This document shows, one piece after another, positions 12,401-24,300 of a stretch of DNA of 64,000 bases. Origin of the DNA: Cloeon dipterum (lineage: Eukaryota > Arthropoda > Insecta > Ephemeroptera > Baetidae); contig NC_088790.1 in assembly GCF_949628265.1 (NCBI RefSeq), positions 7,816,545 to 7,880,544 of the forward strand, given 5' to 3'. Within the stretch, counting starts at the first letter, position 1; every line of letters starts with the position of its first letter. The notes beneath the pieces were generated by a model. It did no database searches and was not told where the DNA came from. It saw nothing but the letters and a program-made list of their open reading frames with translations. The position numbers and the translations under genes were made by a program.

Positions 12401-14135
12401 TAGCTTCTGAAACCAGCGTTCGCTTTTTTAACGCAATTAAAACAATGTTTTTCATGGAGCGTCGGCGCTTCACCACCGAAGAACGAGGTACATGAGCCTT
12501 GAAAGCGAGCGGAGAAGGAAGGTATTGATCTAGCGTTCAAGGAGCGCCTCACGCTACACCACCACTCACTCTCGGGGTGCAATGCACTTGACAGAAATTG
12601 AGTGATAAAAAGCGGATTGGGCGACATTTTGCTGCTAAAAATGAACTTACTTACACTCCCTTATGCTGCCGCGGAAAACAGATGTACGCGGCAGAGGCGC
12701 AAACACGCTATTAGTCAACAAAATCAGGTTTGATTTAGGATAGTGGATTATGTGGATTTCACCCGAGCTATACCGTGGGATGTTTACAAAGTGTTACGCA
12801 CAAACTTTTTGATGCCTCTCTCTCGCGCACGCTGTTTGTTTACAATAGCCCCTCAAGCTCCCGCGAAGCGCATTAAATATTTTTCCGCCCAATAAAACCA
12901 AGCCGAAATCTATTTCCTCCGCGCCAGTACCAAAGGCCAAAGGTCCCGGAATTACGCAACCGTGTCACACACAGAATGCGCGCGGTTTCGGGCTTGAATT
13001 CGCAGCCATGTGAAATTACATTTAACGTTTCTCTCCATGTGAGTGCATGTATATGCTGGAGGAAAAGTCTCTGCATCACTATGTGTGTCACGCCTGTGTA
13101 GCCCTCGCGAAGTTTATTCTCCAGCGGAGCAATAAATAATCAATACCAAAGTTTATCAAGCATGAAGATCAGCACTTATAAGACTAGCACCGAACATTCG
13201 TCTCTCTCCCGCCCATAATTCCAACTACACACACACTCCACTCGAGACTCTGTTTTAGTGCCGCTTCGGGGGAAAGTCACTGATCGAATAGAGAACAATA
13301 CTATGGATATTACTACCGTACACATTGCAATATCAAAACTTTGATACGACTTTACATTAATAGCTTTCTGCGCGCACTGACCGGTGCTTGCACAGCGCAC
13401 GGCGCAGCAACGTCCCAGCAGAAATTGCGTGTGTTTTACATTTAATTAAAGCTTTCTGTTTGCCGAGTCGCGCACAGTCTCGGAGACGCGCCCTAAAAGT
13501 CGCCGCCGCAATAATGAATGTACATGCATAATAATGATCATAATCAAGCGCCAATAAAAAGCGTTTCGGCCAGCAGTTGGCAAATTTCCACGCAGCGTAC
13601 TTTTATATTCTGCGATTGCGATTATTGGTGTGCGCGGGGAGTGGAAAAAACAATTAAATTTCATCAGGCGTTTTCCCTAGCAGTTTTCCGCGTGCGTTGG
13701 AGACCGTCCAAAAATTCACAGGAATTTCGCAAGTTATTGAAAACGCGAGAGCGTCTGAATTTTTCACGACGCGCACCTTTCACGAAAAAGACCCTCTCAA
13801 TATTTAAGCATCATTGAGAGGATGTTTCAATTTGGGTTCCATAAAGTTGGAACAGCGGGCTCCAGAGCTGCGTGTGCGGTGTTGGCGGCTCCCACAAAAA
13901 GTTTATAGGGTGTGGAGCAGATGCGATTGGAAAGCGGCACGTCCCCTCACAGCACACAAGTGCGCAGCTTTGAATGAGGTGAATATGTGTTGCACAACTA
14001 ACAACGAATGAATTGGATGCCCAGCACACACACACACACACACACACAGCTCCCACCTCAAATTTGAGCTCGCGTTCTCCTAGGCGCACTCACCACAACG
14101 CGAACGGACCCGGGAAAAAGAAAAAAATAGGCACA

Positions 14136-14178
<43 letters not shown>

Positions 14179-14596
14179 CAGCGCAAGATAAAATTCATCT
14201 GCTAAAAAGGGGCGCGGAAATGAGTGCAAAAACTTTTGCCTGCCTTTATTCCCTTAATTGATTATGCAAAAAAGGGGACGAAATGAGAAAAGCAGATAAA
14301 AAAAGGTGCACGTTGGCTTGCTTTCGGCGTACATATTTATCCGCGCTCGCGACGTTGCAAAAGGAGGACGGGGAATAATACTAGGCGGCGCGCAGCAGGC
14401 GCTAATTGTTATTAATTATATTTGCGGCTCAGGTTAATTAGTTTTTCCGCTGCTGAGTCGGGATAAAAAGCGGGCCGCCAATTAGGGCGTCTCGCTGAGC
14501 TGGCGGTGGGTGCGAGATTCGCGCATTGTTTGCGTTACCTGAGCAGAGGACGAGCGCGAACAGCAAGAGGTTGACAAAAAGCAGCTTGAGCACCAT
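9438..14596 (-). CDS. dpr: Dpr-family two-Ig cell-surface protein (274 aa, 6 exons, complete)
   Basis: Dpr proteins are neuronal surface receptors that bind DIP proteins during insect synaptic partner choice. Exons (minus): 14596-14539, 11566-11409, 11215-11005, 10760-10633, 10046-9878, 9538-9438; total 825 nt, all GT/AG and in phase. Exon 1 encodes the signal peptide (MVLKLLFVNLLLFALVLCSG). Ig1 has C63, W75 and C125 with family signatures NRTVSWIRHRDLHLLTV, QRFQSIHSP and DDWMLQVRYPQRRDSGMYEC. Ig2 has C166, W180 and C225 with INYDSPRGGVSVITEKGD and the terminal HVLNGEQPAAMQ seen in many Dprs. Possible N-glycosylation sites are N50, N70 and N163. The last 16 residues are hydrophobic and end right after LGS, with no cytoplasmic tail, which suggests a GPI anchor. 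A poly(A) signal (TTTATT on plus) lies at 8962-8967. The family is certain; which of the roughly 20 fly paralogues it matches is not. Confidence 0.95.
14025..14048. repeat. (CA)12 microsatellite
   Basis: Perfect CA dinucleotide tract of 24 bases inside Dpr intron 1. Confidence 0.95.
14138..14177. repeat. (AG)20 microsatellite
   Basis: Perfect AG tract of 40 bases, 90 bases from the CA tract and in the same Dpr intron. A long GA run can act as a GAGA-factor site or form a triplex, but it is most simply a slippage repeat. Confidence 0.95.
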
Positions 14597-16552
14597 CGTT
14601 GACACGGCTGTTTCCCCCGCACGAATCGCGAGCGAGAGCTGTTTCTCTGCTACTCCTGGGGCATCACACGGGCTGCTGCGGGTTCGCGGTCCGGGCAGTG
14701 CGTCCGACGCGAGTCGTCGTCGTCGACACGGCGGAAAAGGGAACGCTGTACTTTTTTGTTTTGCGCCCACTTCCTCGGCGGCCGCGGCGCGCGAAATCGA
14801 TGTGCTCCTCAGACGGGCTGGCGGCTGACTAGCTCAATTGCGCCGGGTGCAGCGGCGTTCGTCCTGCGCAAAGCCAGCCTGCTGGCTGCTGGGGAGCGTT
14901 CTCTCTTCTTCCAACCCCTTAACTAACCCTCGACTCCCCACACTCGCCGACACCGACGCGACGAGAGCTCAATTTTTTGATTTGTCATTCAATTTCAATT
15001 AGCCAGCTTGGCCAGATATTTTTGCATTTTTTCCTCGTTTCCCAATGAAGAGGGATGATGGGGTGGCGTGCATCCCCCTTCCGTGGCGACGCCTGGCCGG
15101 CCCTTTGCGAGCGACCCAAAAAGGTTTCCGATAAGAGGGCGTGGCCTGCCCCTGGAAGTTATTCAACAGTGGTAAATGCCCCGAGATATCGACGTAATAT
15201 GTGAATGTGCGTGCGTGTGTGCGGCGCGCGTGTATTCCTTTATGTGAGGGATGAGAGTGAACCTGCTTTTTTCCTCTCGAAAGCCGCCCCATAAGCAACG
15301 CCAAACTTAACAATCCGGAGATTAGATCGCAAACGCTGATATATCCGCGCGTGCTGCCGCTGCTGCTGCTGCTGCGGCGCCCGCACAAGCACATACACAC
15401 ACCAAAAACTTATTAAATAAATCTAACCAAACACCGCTTAATGTGATGGTCCCAACGCGTTGGCACCGAAAGCGTCCTTCGGGGACCCATACAACATAAA
15501 TAAATAATATATAATTCGCTTTACCCCAGCTCGACGAGACCGAGCGCGAATCCAACATATAGTGAGACACACGAGACGAGCTGGAATAACCAAAAGAGGC
15601 GCGAGAATAACCCGACGTCGCAAGTCAGCTCAATATTTTATGTCGCCGATTTTGCGCGAGCTATTGCTTCTAAGGGAGCGTGTGTATATGGTGCGCGCTC
15701 TGTGGCTTTTCAAAAAGCAATAAATTCTCGACGCTTTTATTAAAATTCGATCAATGGAAATGCTTTCCACGCGTTCACAATCAGCATCGGCTCCACGGTG
15801 CCGAGATGATGGACCATTTTCCTGCAAAAGTCATCCCATTCAAACTTCCAATTTCTCGCCTCGGGCGGAGGCAGCAGAAGAATAATAGGCCTGAGGGGCC
15901 AAAAATCGTCTTATGTACTCCTCATCGGCGGCCCCATTGATCACGCCAGATCGTAGATTGAGTCTTTATCTTTATTCCCGACTGCGCACATTTGATTAAA
16001 AGTATATTAGGACCATAAAAAAGGCAAAGGGGTTTGTGTGTGTGCGTCGTTGCAACTTCGGACATGGCACACGCATTCCCTGGCTGGCGGTCGCCACTGC
16101 TGCCGGATATATAGTTGGTTGGTTGGTTGGTCGGGCCCGCGCGCGGCGGTTGATAATGCACACCAGCTTGGTGTTCACACAAAATTAAATTCCTTTGGCG
16201 AATTCCAGTCGCTCGCACCGCAAGACGACCCTTTTCTGTCGTTTCCCGCTGCCTCCTACGTGAGAGCATTAGGCCATGGGCGGGTTTCTTCAGCTGCTGC
16301 TGCCTCCGTCGCTTTTCGCTCTTCTCTTTCTCCCTCGGCCTCGGCGGCGCAGGAATCTATCAATTATGTTGATGACGTTCGCTGAAGCGGCGGAGGGTCC
16401 TCCTCTCTGAAACACGCACTTATTGATGCGCGCACCATTTGCAGATTTTCTGCCAGCTTAGCTTTTGTCTCTTTGATTTTCCTTCCTTAATGTCATATAA
16501 GAGCAGGATGAGAGCACATAAACGCGCGGTCGAGGGATTTGAACTGGAAAAT
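14597..16552. other. Upstream region of the Dpr gene and 3' flank of PTPS, no gene seen
   Basis: The first few hundred bases (to about 14.95 kb) are GC-rich and probably hold the Dpr 5' UTR and promoter, but no TATA box stands out. A (TTGG)n tract lies at 16114-16130. Open frames here have no recognisable content. A TTTATT on plus at 16553-16558 is the likely PTPS poly(A) signal. Confidence 0.45.
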
Positions 16553-16787
16553 TTTATTTGCCTTGACAAAACGACATTCTCAATTGCAGTCCCCGTTTGC
16601 TTTGGTCGTAAATGCGACTCTTAAATGGAAAATAAACAAGTGATCCGTCTTACTCTTAATGGGAGGAAAATTCGTCCTCTTTTCTCTCTCGGGAGATAAC
16701 AGCGGATAAAAAGCATTTCCCATTATGCAAGACAACGAAGCGAAAACAATAATAAGAATACACCGCTGGAACGCAGAACAGCCTGGT

Positions 16788-18419
16788 TTACTCTCCGCGG
16801 TAAATTACGATGTTTTTGTCCGTCTCGTACACCTTGACTTCGTACAGCATGCTGGGATCGGGCAGCTGGGCCTTAATGCCCTGCCAGATGAAGACGGCCA
16901 CGTTCTCGGTGGTGCTGACCACATCCTTGAAGTAGGGCACGTCCTTGTCCAGGTTCTTGTGATCCATCGTGTCCATTATGGCCACCTGAAAATGTTTCGT
17001 GGGCCACAATGTAAATTTCATTCACAAAATGCTGCGCACCGCGTGCGCTCCCAATCTCCAAAATTTACTGCGGTTTGCGAAACCGCACACTCTGGTTGCG
17101 TTTTCCCTCTAGAGCAACTTTGGTGCCTGTTATTTTGCAGTAACTGTTGGGGTTGGCTCGCGGCGTAAACTTGTTGTTGATTTGCCCCGCGCTCGTTGCG
17201 ATACCGGGAAACGGATAATTGGAAATTTGTTATCTAAACGCACCATTATATTCTCTTGTCGCGCAACAATGCTGTTTACCGGCAAACATAATCAATGGAA
17301 AATAGATATCATCAAACGAAGCGCAATTTTTAGAGACAGACAAAACCAGAATTAACGCGAAATCAATAACTCGTTGGCCTGTGAATGGTTCTCTTGGAAT
17401 AGCCCTTGGAGAAGTTAAGTGGAGTTGGAGTGGCTCACCTGCATGTACTTCTTCAAATCAGCAATATTAGCCACCATGCCGTTGTCCGGGTCTATGGGTC
17501 CTTTGAGGCTAACTTCCACTGGAAATAGAGAAAAGGTCATTGGCGCTTGTGGGGGCTTAGGCCACTTTTATAATTCGCACTATAAAATTTTGCGGTCCAA
17601 GAAGTGCGGCTGGCAACGGACCAAATTCGCGTGCGGCACCCTGCTTTAGCCCTTTTTTTGGGACGCCGCTATTTATTTGGGGCGGATCTCAGTCACCAGC
17701 ATTTTAAATATCTTTGTGGCTTTATGTAAATTAACTCTCTGTCGGACGTTAAAGCTAGTGGTGTGAAGAAGAGAGAGGAAAAATTATGCGCCGCCCTTTT
17801 TAAGCTTTAAATTAAACTTTCGGGTTGAATACATGTGTTCCGCCTCTCTTTGAAGAGTTGCATGGAAAATTATTAATTAGTTTCTGCAAAAAGCCATTTC
17901 CCAGAACACCACGTTTGAAAATCAACTAAACAGAAAATCAACTGCTATTTTTCGAGCCTGTCAAATTCACACGGCTAACTTTACGCGTAATTTTATTTTC
18001 CCGCTGCGAAGAGAGAATATAAAAAAAATGACCTGTGTAGTTGTGTCCGTGTCCATTTGGGTTGTTACATTTGCTGAAAATCCTCTTGTTTTCCTCGTCG
18101 CTGAGCGTTAAGCTGAAAAACGCAAACTTTTATGAAGATACATCATTCGTCGATAAATTAGTGCCTCGCACGCGTAATCCGCGCGCTACCGCTGTGCCCC
18201 GTTCTCCGTCAGCGAGCGCTGCGAAAGCACGTGACTCTGGTGCGCATAGCCTTGGAGCAGGCGACCCGCACGTAGCGAGCGTGAAAATTGTCAGTTTTGC
18301 TCGCACGAGCTGCTCCCCGAAACAAGAGCACACAACAAATTAGCGAACTCTAACTACCTGTGCAGTCTGTGGCACGCGCTAAGGGTTTCCTTCCTCGTTA
18401 TGTACGCGATGGGCGGCAT
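16788..18419 (-). CDS. pr: 6-pyruvoyl-tetrahydropterin synthase (139 aa, 4 exons, complete)
   Basis: PTPS converts 7,8-dihydroneopterin triphosphate to 6-pyruvoyl-tetrahydropterin. This is the second step of tetrahydrobiopterin synthesis, and in insects it also feeds the drosopterin eye pigments (fly purple). Exons (minus): 18419-18358, 18112-18033, 17518-17439 and 16985-16788; 420 nt in phase, stop TAA. All catalytic landmarks are present. Zinc ligands are H17 (SACHRLHS), H42 and H44 (NGHGHNY). The catalytic Cys/Asp/His are C36 ([13 protein letters not shown]), D82 and H83 (MDHKNLD). Substrate-binding Glu is E128 in VKVYETD. The length matches the family (about 140). Start: the first ATG of exon 1 gives [20 protein letters not shown], aligning with known N-termini. 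The enzyme is cytosolic and hexameric in characterised relatives. It is divergent to the cuticle-like gene at 19.5 kb, with about 1 kb between the start codons. Confidence 0.96.
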
Positions 18420-19410
18420 GTCGGGGTAGATTTCGAGCCGAAGCAGCGCAGCAACAAGCAGCCTTATTTATTTCGACACACTGTCTTTCCTATTTTATGC
18501 TGATATGGACCGGTTTTCCTTCCATCGAGAGGAGGGTACAGAGGGCAATGAAGCGACGACGACAGAAAGAGAGAGAGAAAAGATGCAGTGGGGGACCTCG
18601 GGACCTGGTAGCGCGAGTGGGAGATAGGAGACATCCAGCGATGAAGCAACAAAGATTTTTGTTGATCCCGATTTTATCAGGGGTGGATTTTAGGAGAATG
18701 CTGCGACCGCCGCCAGACGGCAGGTGGTCGCAGGGGTGTCGATTTCGGCGTCAAGTGGCGCGAAGACGATATGAGAAAGAATTTCGAGGAAATATAAAAT
18801 AATACACCCGCTCGGGGCGCGGCGTATTGATTTTTACTTTGGAACTTGCTCACGGCGAAATTATAATTATTTCCCCTCGAGAAGCGTCAACAATCCAAAA
18901 ATGGAGCTGGCTTTTAATTAAATCCATAAGGAGCTGGCGTGAGCGGAGAAAAACTTTGCCGGGTTAATGAAACAAATTGTCTGATCACAGCTGGTGGTCG
19001 TCAGGCTTCTTTGAGGGCCAACATTTTCCGCGCGAACTTTTCTACCGAAAATAAACCTTGGCATCAGCAAAGAAAGAAGGCAGGCGCTACCCACGCACAC
19101 GGGACGTGGAGGCTCGCGTGGCTATGGAAACCGATTAGCAGCAGAGCTGAATGAAATGCTTATCAGTGTAAAACAATCCATTTAAGATGACTTTGACATA
19201 TAGCTGTAACTGCACACCGCGTGCGCGACACATCCTCTCATTGTCACCTGCCATGAAAATGAAAGTGTGCGATACTGTTTTGAATTCACTTGTTACGAGT
19301 ATTGCTCCATAATTGGCGGGTGAATATCTCGTCGCGTATTCTGCCCAGCCTTGGTCTAGACCAACATAGGTAGAGGGTGGTGTCAGGTTAATCGTGCCCC
19401 TGGGATCTAG
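18420..19410. other. Divergent intergenic region between PTPS and the cuticle-like gene
   Basis: About 1 kb holding the PTPS leader and promoter (no TATA seen) and the upstream region of the plus-strand secreted gene. No coding potential is recognised. Confidence 0.55.
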
Positions 19411-19415
19411 CCCAT

Positions 19416-19423
19416 TATATAAG
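19416..19423 (+). promoter_or_regulatory. TATA box of the cuticle-like gene at 19.5 kb
   Basis: TATATAAG about 75 bases upstream of the ATG. A start site near 19446-19450 is expected by spacing; no strong initiator is visible there. Confidence 0.65.
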
Positions 19424-19491
19424 CCGCCACGCCGCTGTCGATGCTAGAAGTTAACAAGCGCTTGTCACAAGCAACTCCTCAGTCCACCAAC

Positions 19492-20190
19492 ATGAAGGTA
19501 ACTTTTTTTCTCTCAGCTCATTAATTTCCAACCGCCTCGAACGGATTGCGGGATTAATTAAAAGGACCTTCCTCCTTTATAATTATAATTCTCTCTATCC
19601 AGCTGAGCGTGCGTCGGTCTGTAGTGAACATGTATTTGTTGTTCAAACAGTTGACTCGTGTGTTTGCATTTCAGTGCTTTGTGCTGCTCGCTGCCGCATT
19701 CGCCGTGGCTGGTGCCGGGGTTGCCCCCCTGCACACCCTCGTGCGTGCCCCGGCTTATGACAGCGCCTTCATCAAAAGCGAGCGCGTCGGCGGCAACTTC
19801 GCATACAAAACAATCGAGAGCCACGCTTACGTCCTTCACACGCCCCTGGTGCAGCAGTTGGCCATCCCCTTTTCGGTTGCCTACTCGGCGGCGCCCGCCT
19901 TCACGTACGCCGCCCCTGAGCCTTACAATGACGTGATCGCGCACCAGCAGGCGGAGATTCCCGAGGTCGAGACCAGCGCCAAGAACACCGCCGCCGAAGA
20001 GGCCCCCGCGGCCGAAGAAGAAGCAGCCCCTGCTGCCGAAGAGGCCGGAAAAATCGTGGAAGAAGTCCCCGCAGCTGGGGAGGTGGTCGACCTCGAGGAG
20101 GCCCAGCCTACCGCCGAGGGCCCTGGAAATTCTGCCGCCTCCACCGATGCCCCCGCGAAAGATAACTCCAATCAAGTCGTAGAAGTCTGA
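19492..20190 (+). CDS. Small secreted cuticle-like protein with acidic Ala/Glu/Pro tail (173 aa, 2 exons)
   Basis: Probably a structural cuticle protein, without a chitin-binding Rebers-Riddiford domain that I can see. Exon 1 coding is just ATGAAG (19492-19497), then GTAACT. Exon 2 is 19675-20190 with stop TGA. The M-K micro-exon followed by the signal-peptide exon (CFVLLAAAFAVAGA) is the classic insect cuticle-gene arrangement. After the signal comes a segment rich in Ala, Tyr, His and Val (KTIESHAYVLHTPLVQQL, then AYSAAPAFTYAAPEPY). It resembles low-complexity cuticle proteins of the Ala/Pro/Val type. From about residue 105 the chain changes abruptly into a Glu/Ala/Pro tail (EEAPAAEEEAAPAAEEAGK), strongly acidic. 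A TATA box lies upstream and AATAAA signals lie at 20310-20315 and 20333-20338. The exact family is uncertain. Confidence 0.8.
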
Positions 20191-21341
20191 TTTTTATCCG
20201 GCGGTTTTCCTTGGAATGTATTACCAGTGCAAATTGTAATTTTAGACATTTTCATTGAATTTATTTATGGAGAACAGGATTGATTCATTCTTAATTGCTA
20301 GAAATGAGAAATAAAATTATTAAATACCTGTAAATAAATTGTTGTGTATAATTTTCGCAACCTATTTTTGGCAGAGAGAACAAACACAGAGCGAGTAATT
20401 TGAGGAATGCTATATGGGAACTATGCTCATTCTCTGCTTTCAAAGAAAGACTGTCGGGAAGAATGGAATTTGACTCGCATATAGAGGGAGAACACGAAAA
20501 ATCCCACTTGGCATTTTGAGAGGTGTATATATGTGTGAAAGCACACAAACTGCCGCTCTCTGTTTGATGATTTGCACAACCTCTGTGTTGTGCGTCATGA
20601 TTTGGCCACTAGCGCTTCAATCAAAGCACTCACCATCTGCACACATATCAAAACTTTGCCACTTTTGAATGTTTTCGTTTGCTTTTTATACGAATAAAGC
20701 AGAGAATGTCTAGATTTAAACTAGTTTAATTTACATGAAATTCTCTTGGGCTGAAGCGAAAAATATCTCTCTAGTTCGAAAATAAAATATTTGCTCTGTG
20801 TCTCTGATTGCTTACTTAAGTAGTTCTTTGAAGCGGTTAATATCTCATATTCAACTCGGAAGTGGCAAATTAAAAGTTACAACTCTGGATTATGAATGTG
20901 TGCCGGCGCTGAAAGAGGCAGTGGTAGACTGCGGTGCAGCGTCGATATACGTGACCAACGAAAAAGACCTGAAGTGCCAGCGGCAAGTACAAGTTGCGGT
21001 CGTCTGTGAAATCAGGAAGCAAAATATATCCACTACCAAAGTTCGTCTTCACCACGCTCGTGTACACTTCATTTGAAGAGAGGAAAACTCATGGGTTATT
21101 AATTGCACAACTTCATCGTGTTTTATGCACAGCGCGCACCACTTTTAATGTCTCAATGAAGCTTTTTATATTCATCGTTCAGTAGAATAAAGTGGGTTAA
21201 AAAGCAATAAATACAAATGAATGAACGAGGAAAAAACAAGTTTATTGATTGAGAAATGTTGCTCTTAAAAACTTTGTAATTGCTTGTGATATGTTTTTAG
21301 TATACAAGTGTATATATATTTGAGCAGCGATTAATCCCGGA
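20191..21341. other. Convergent 3' flanks, no gene seen
   Basis: Contains the 3' UTR of the cuticle-like gene (poly(A) signals near 20.31 kb). At its far end is the 3' UTR of the minus-strand secreted gene, whose AATAAA reads as TTTATT on plus at 21241-21246. The middle has no recognised coding sequence. Confidence 0.6.
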
Positions 21342-24300
21342 TTATTGCCCGTCCTCCTGGTCCGCTCCGTCAGCAATTTGCTCTCGGTGCGCCCGCTGGA
21401 GTTGCAAAAGTCTCTCCCTGAAAGCGGCAGGATCCAGGTTGAAATTGTCGGCCGTGCTTCTGTACTGCGGCAAAGGCAGTTGCTGGATGGGTTTCTGGGC
21501 ATCCTGGGGGAGGTCGTACGATTTGGTCTCTTCAATCTCTCCGCTCTGCTGCTGCAACTCGGCAGACTCGCCTGGGAATTCCCTTTGGGCGGCGGCGAGT
21601 TTGGGCACTGGCCCCAAAATCAATCCTCCGTGCAGATAAGGGAAGGGGTGACGGGCCGCGATGATTGGAATGGTGTACCTGCGGCCGAAATTGGATGGAT
21701 TAAACCGACTGCTCGCACGCTCGCCAGGCTATTAGGTGTGCAAATCATAAATCCGGGCGAAAATTCGCGCGTGCAGCCCGAACAGTAGACAAGGCATTGC
21801 TAAATCACCCTGTTCCGGCCGGGGCTATTAACGCGCAAGACGAAATTAGATATGGAATTTGGTGCACGTGGTGTGCAAAGATTACGTGTCCTTTCTACGG
21901 TACGGGCCGTCGTCGCATTTGTCCGCTCGGGCGTATGTGCCTTGCCAGGAGTGGGAGGGTTAACTAACAATAGGAGCGATTATGAGGTGCTCACGGAGCG
22001 AGAAGTAATCCTCCGGTGCCAATAAATGTAATGTGCTAGACTTCTGGCCAGCAGGCCGGACGGGGCGAGCCGTGGGATTATAGCAAGGGCGGTGGGCGGG
22101 CTGACCGCGCGCTTGCTTTTCGTACGGGGCGAATATCATTATTTAATTATTTCCACAGTAAAACTGATGGCCCGGCACACAGCGCGGCGAGCGAGCAAGC
22201 GAGAGCTCTTAAAGAGCTTAAAGCGAAAGGGCTACTCGGAAAACGCAAAACGTTTTATTGATCAGATAGGGAAACTGGGCTAGATTGTATCTTTATGATG
22301 ATTTGCATTCAGAAAATGAGCCGCTCTTTAACGGTTATTGCGCTAATTTGCATTCTTTCATCAGAATTTTTATCTCTCACTCGCTGCTTCATTTGATCTG
22401 CTAGGCTGATTGCATACCTCGTCAGGGGATAAGCCCTGGAAAGGGGCACCTCCGTGTAGTTGACTCCATCGACGACGCCGCCCTGCTGCGCGTTCAGGAC
22501 GGGCAGCGGCTCCTCCGTAGGCTCATCCGCCTTTTCGCCGCTCGTCTCCTTGCTGCTCGCCTCCTTGCTGCCACCACCGATCACTTCCTTGCTGTTTTCC
22601 TCCGACTGCGAGCCTTCCTCGTGCAAACTGTCGAGCGAGACGGCCTCGCTGGGCGCGATTGAGCCGTCCGACTTGATCAAAATGTTGTACACCCGAGGAA
22701 CCCTAACCACACTTGCGCCCTGCACCAGCACGGTGCAACACACCACTATGGCCACAACCTGAAATCGGAGAAACATTAATTGATTTGGGAGATTTAAAAG
22801 TTTTTATTATAAAAAGTTATTTGAATTTCATGTAGCGAAAATAACGATTAATTAGTCGGTTTAGAACGATTTTTAATATCGTTTTAGCCGGATTAACACA
22901 ACTTTAATCGTTGAAGCAAATTTTTCACCGCGCAAAAAGTTGGCTAGTTTAGTTACAGTTTAAGGGATATTTATTTCCCTGAAATATTTCACGTTAGAGG
23001 TGTTTTATTTATTTTTAGTTTGTATGCAGAAGCTTGCGTAAAACAAAAGTTTTGAGAAAAAAAATCCATCCCTCTTGATTACTCTGGAATTGTTTTTAGC
23101 TGTACACAGGTATTTACCAATATTTTTTTAAACCTTTTTGATGTTTCTTGATAATATGGGTCAAGGAATTTTATTCAAAATTAAGAGTAACTAAATTTAA
23201 TCTGTTGTAGGATTTTCTTCAAAAGTTACTTTACCTAACGATAGAAATTCTAATGGAACCGAAAAATGTTTCATAAGACAACAAATTCAATCAAAAGCAT
23301 TTAGGCAGAAAAAAATCAAACAAAAAGTTGACTTCTGTTTTCCGCAAAATGTACGATTTGTAATACATTTTAGCTAATAAAGACAGGCATTGTCTTGAAA
23401 TTGCATCATTTGTGCGTATAGATAATAATTAGAAGCTCAGGAAAAAACAGTAGAGAGTATAATTATACTTGCTCAATTAATTGCGGTGACTACTTCTGTT
23501 ATTCTCATATCATTAGTTTCAACCGATTAATTTTGCTGGGATTTCCGACTAAGAATTCGCTTGTCTTTTCCTCTTGTCTGTCAAAAGCAGGAGAGACGTT
23601 TGACGGATTGGATCCATTTCCTTAATGGAAAATCAATAGCAATGTGATGCCTCGGGTCTCTCTCCAATTTCCAGGTTCTAAAACTGCTTCCCCATTTCAC
23701 GGGAAAACGTGTGCTATTTGCCGCAACCCGTCATTTCGCCGCACTATACTTGATTGTTTTCGAATCGATTATACATATTGAACGGCGCGCGCGGACACAA
23801 ATAATAATAATACACAGCGTTTTATGAAATGGAACACTCGCTCTCCGTAGCTATCTCGCTCCAATCCCTGCTGCGACAAGCGAAACCACTTCACCTTGAA
23901 ATACGAGCTCGCTTTCATTTCCAACTCGCCTCCACTCCCATATAGAATGGTGAAAAAACAAAACGCATGCAAAATCGACAAGGTTGACTAGCGCGCGCTT
24001 GATTTGCCGAGAAGCCCGACTCTCGGGATCCGGGGGCCGGATAAAAAATAATCCGAGAAACAAAAAAAATCGTGTATATAGCGCGCATTTTACCACCCTC
24101 GCGGTGTTGAAAGCAGCAGGCGAGAGAATTTGGCTATGAAAACACGTACGCCGCTGCTCTTCTTTCTCTCTCGCTGCTCAAATTCATTCACGTCTCGTCC
24201 TTATTTATGCGAATAAGCGCGTTTTCAGCTTGGGGAGGCATAATTCACGCGCGCGCAAGCTGAGAGGCATAAAAAACAATTGTCGACTCAAGTTGTTCAT

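Larger units (their letters stand above)
11567..14538 (-). other. Intron 1 of the Dpr gene
   Basis: A 3 kb intron separates the signal-peptide exon from the first Ig exon. No nested gene is recognised. It carries two adjacent dinucleotide microsatellites at 14025-14177, many CG-rich runs and AATTAATTA motifs. The other Dpr introns are all under 1 kb, so this is the most likely site of intronic enhancers. Confidence 0.7.
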
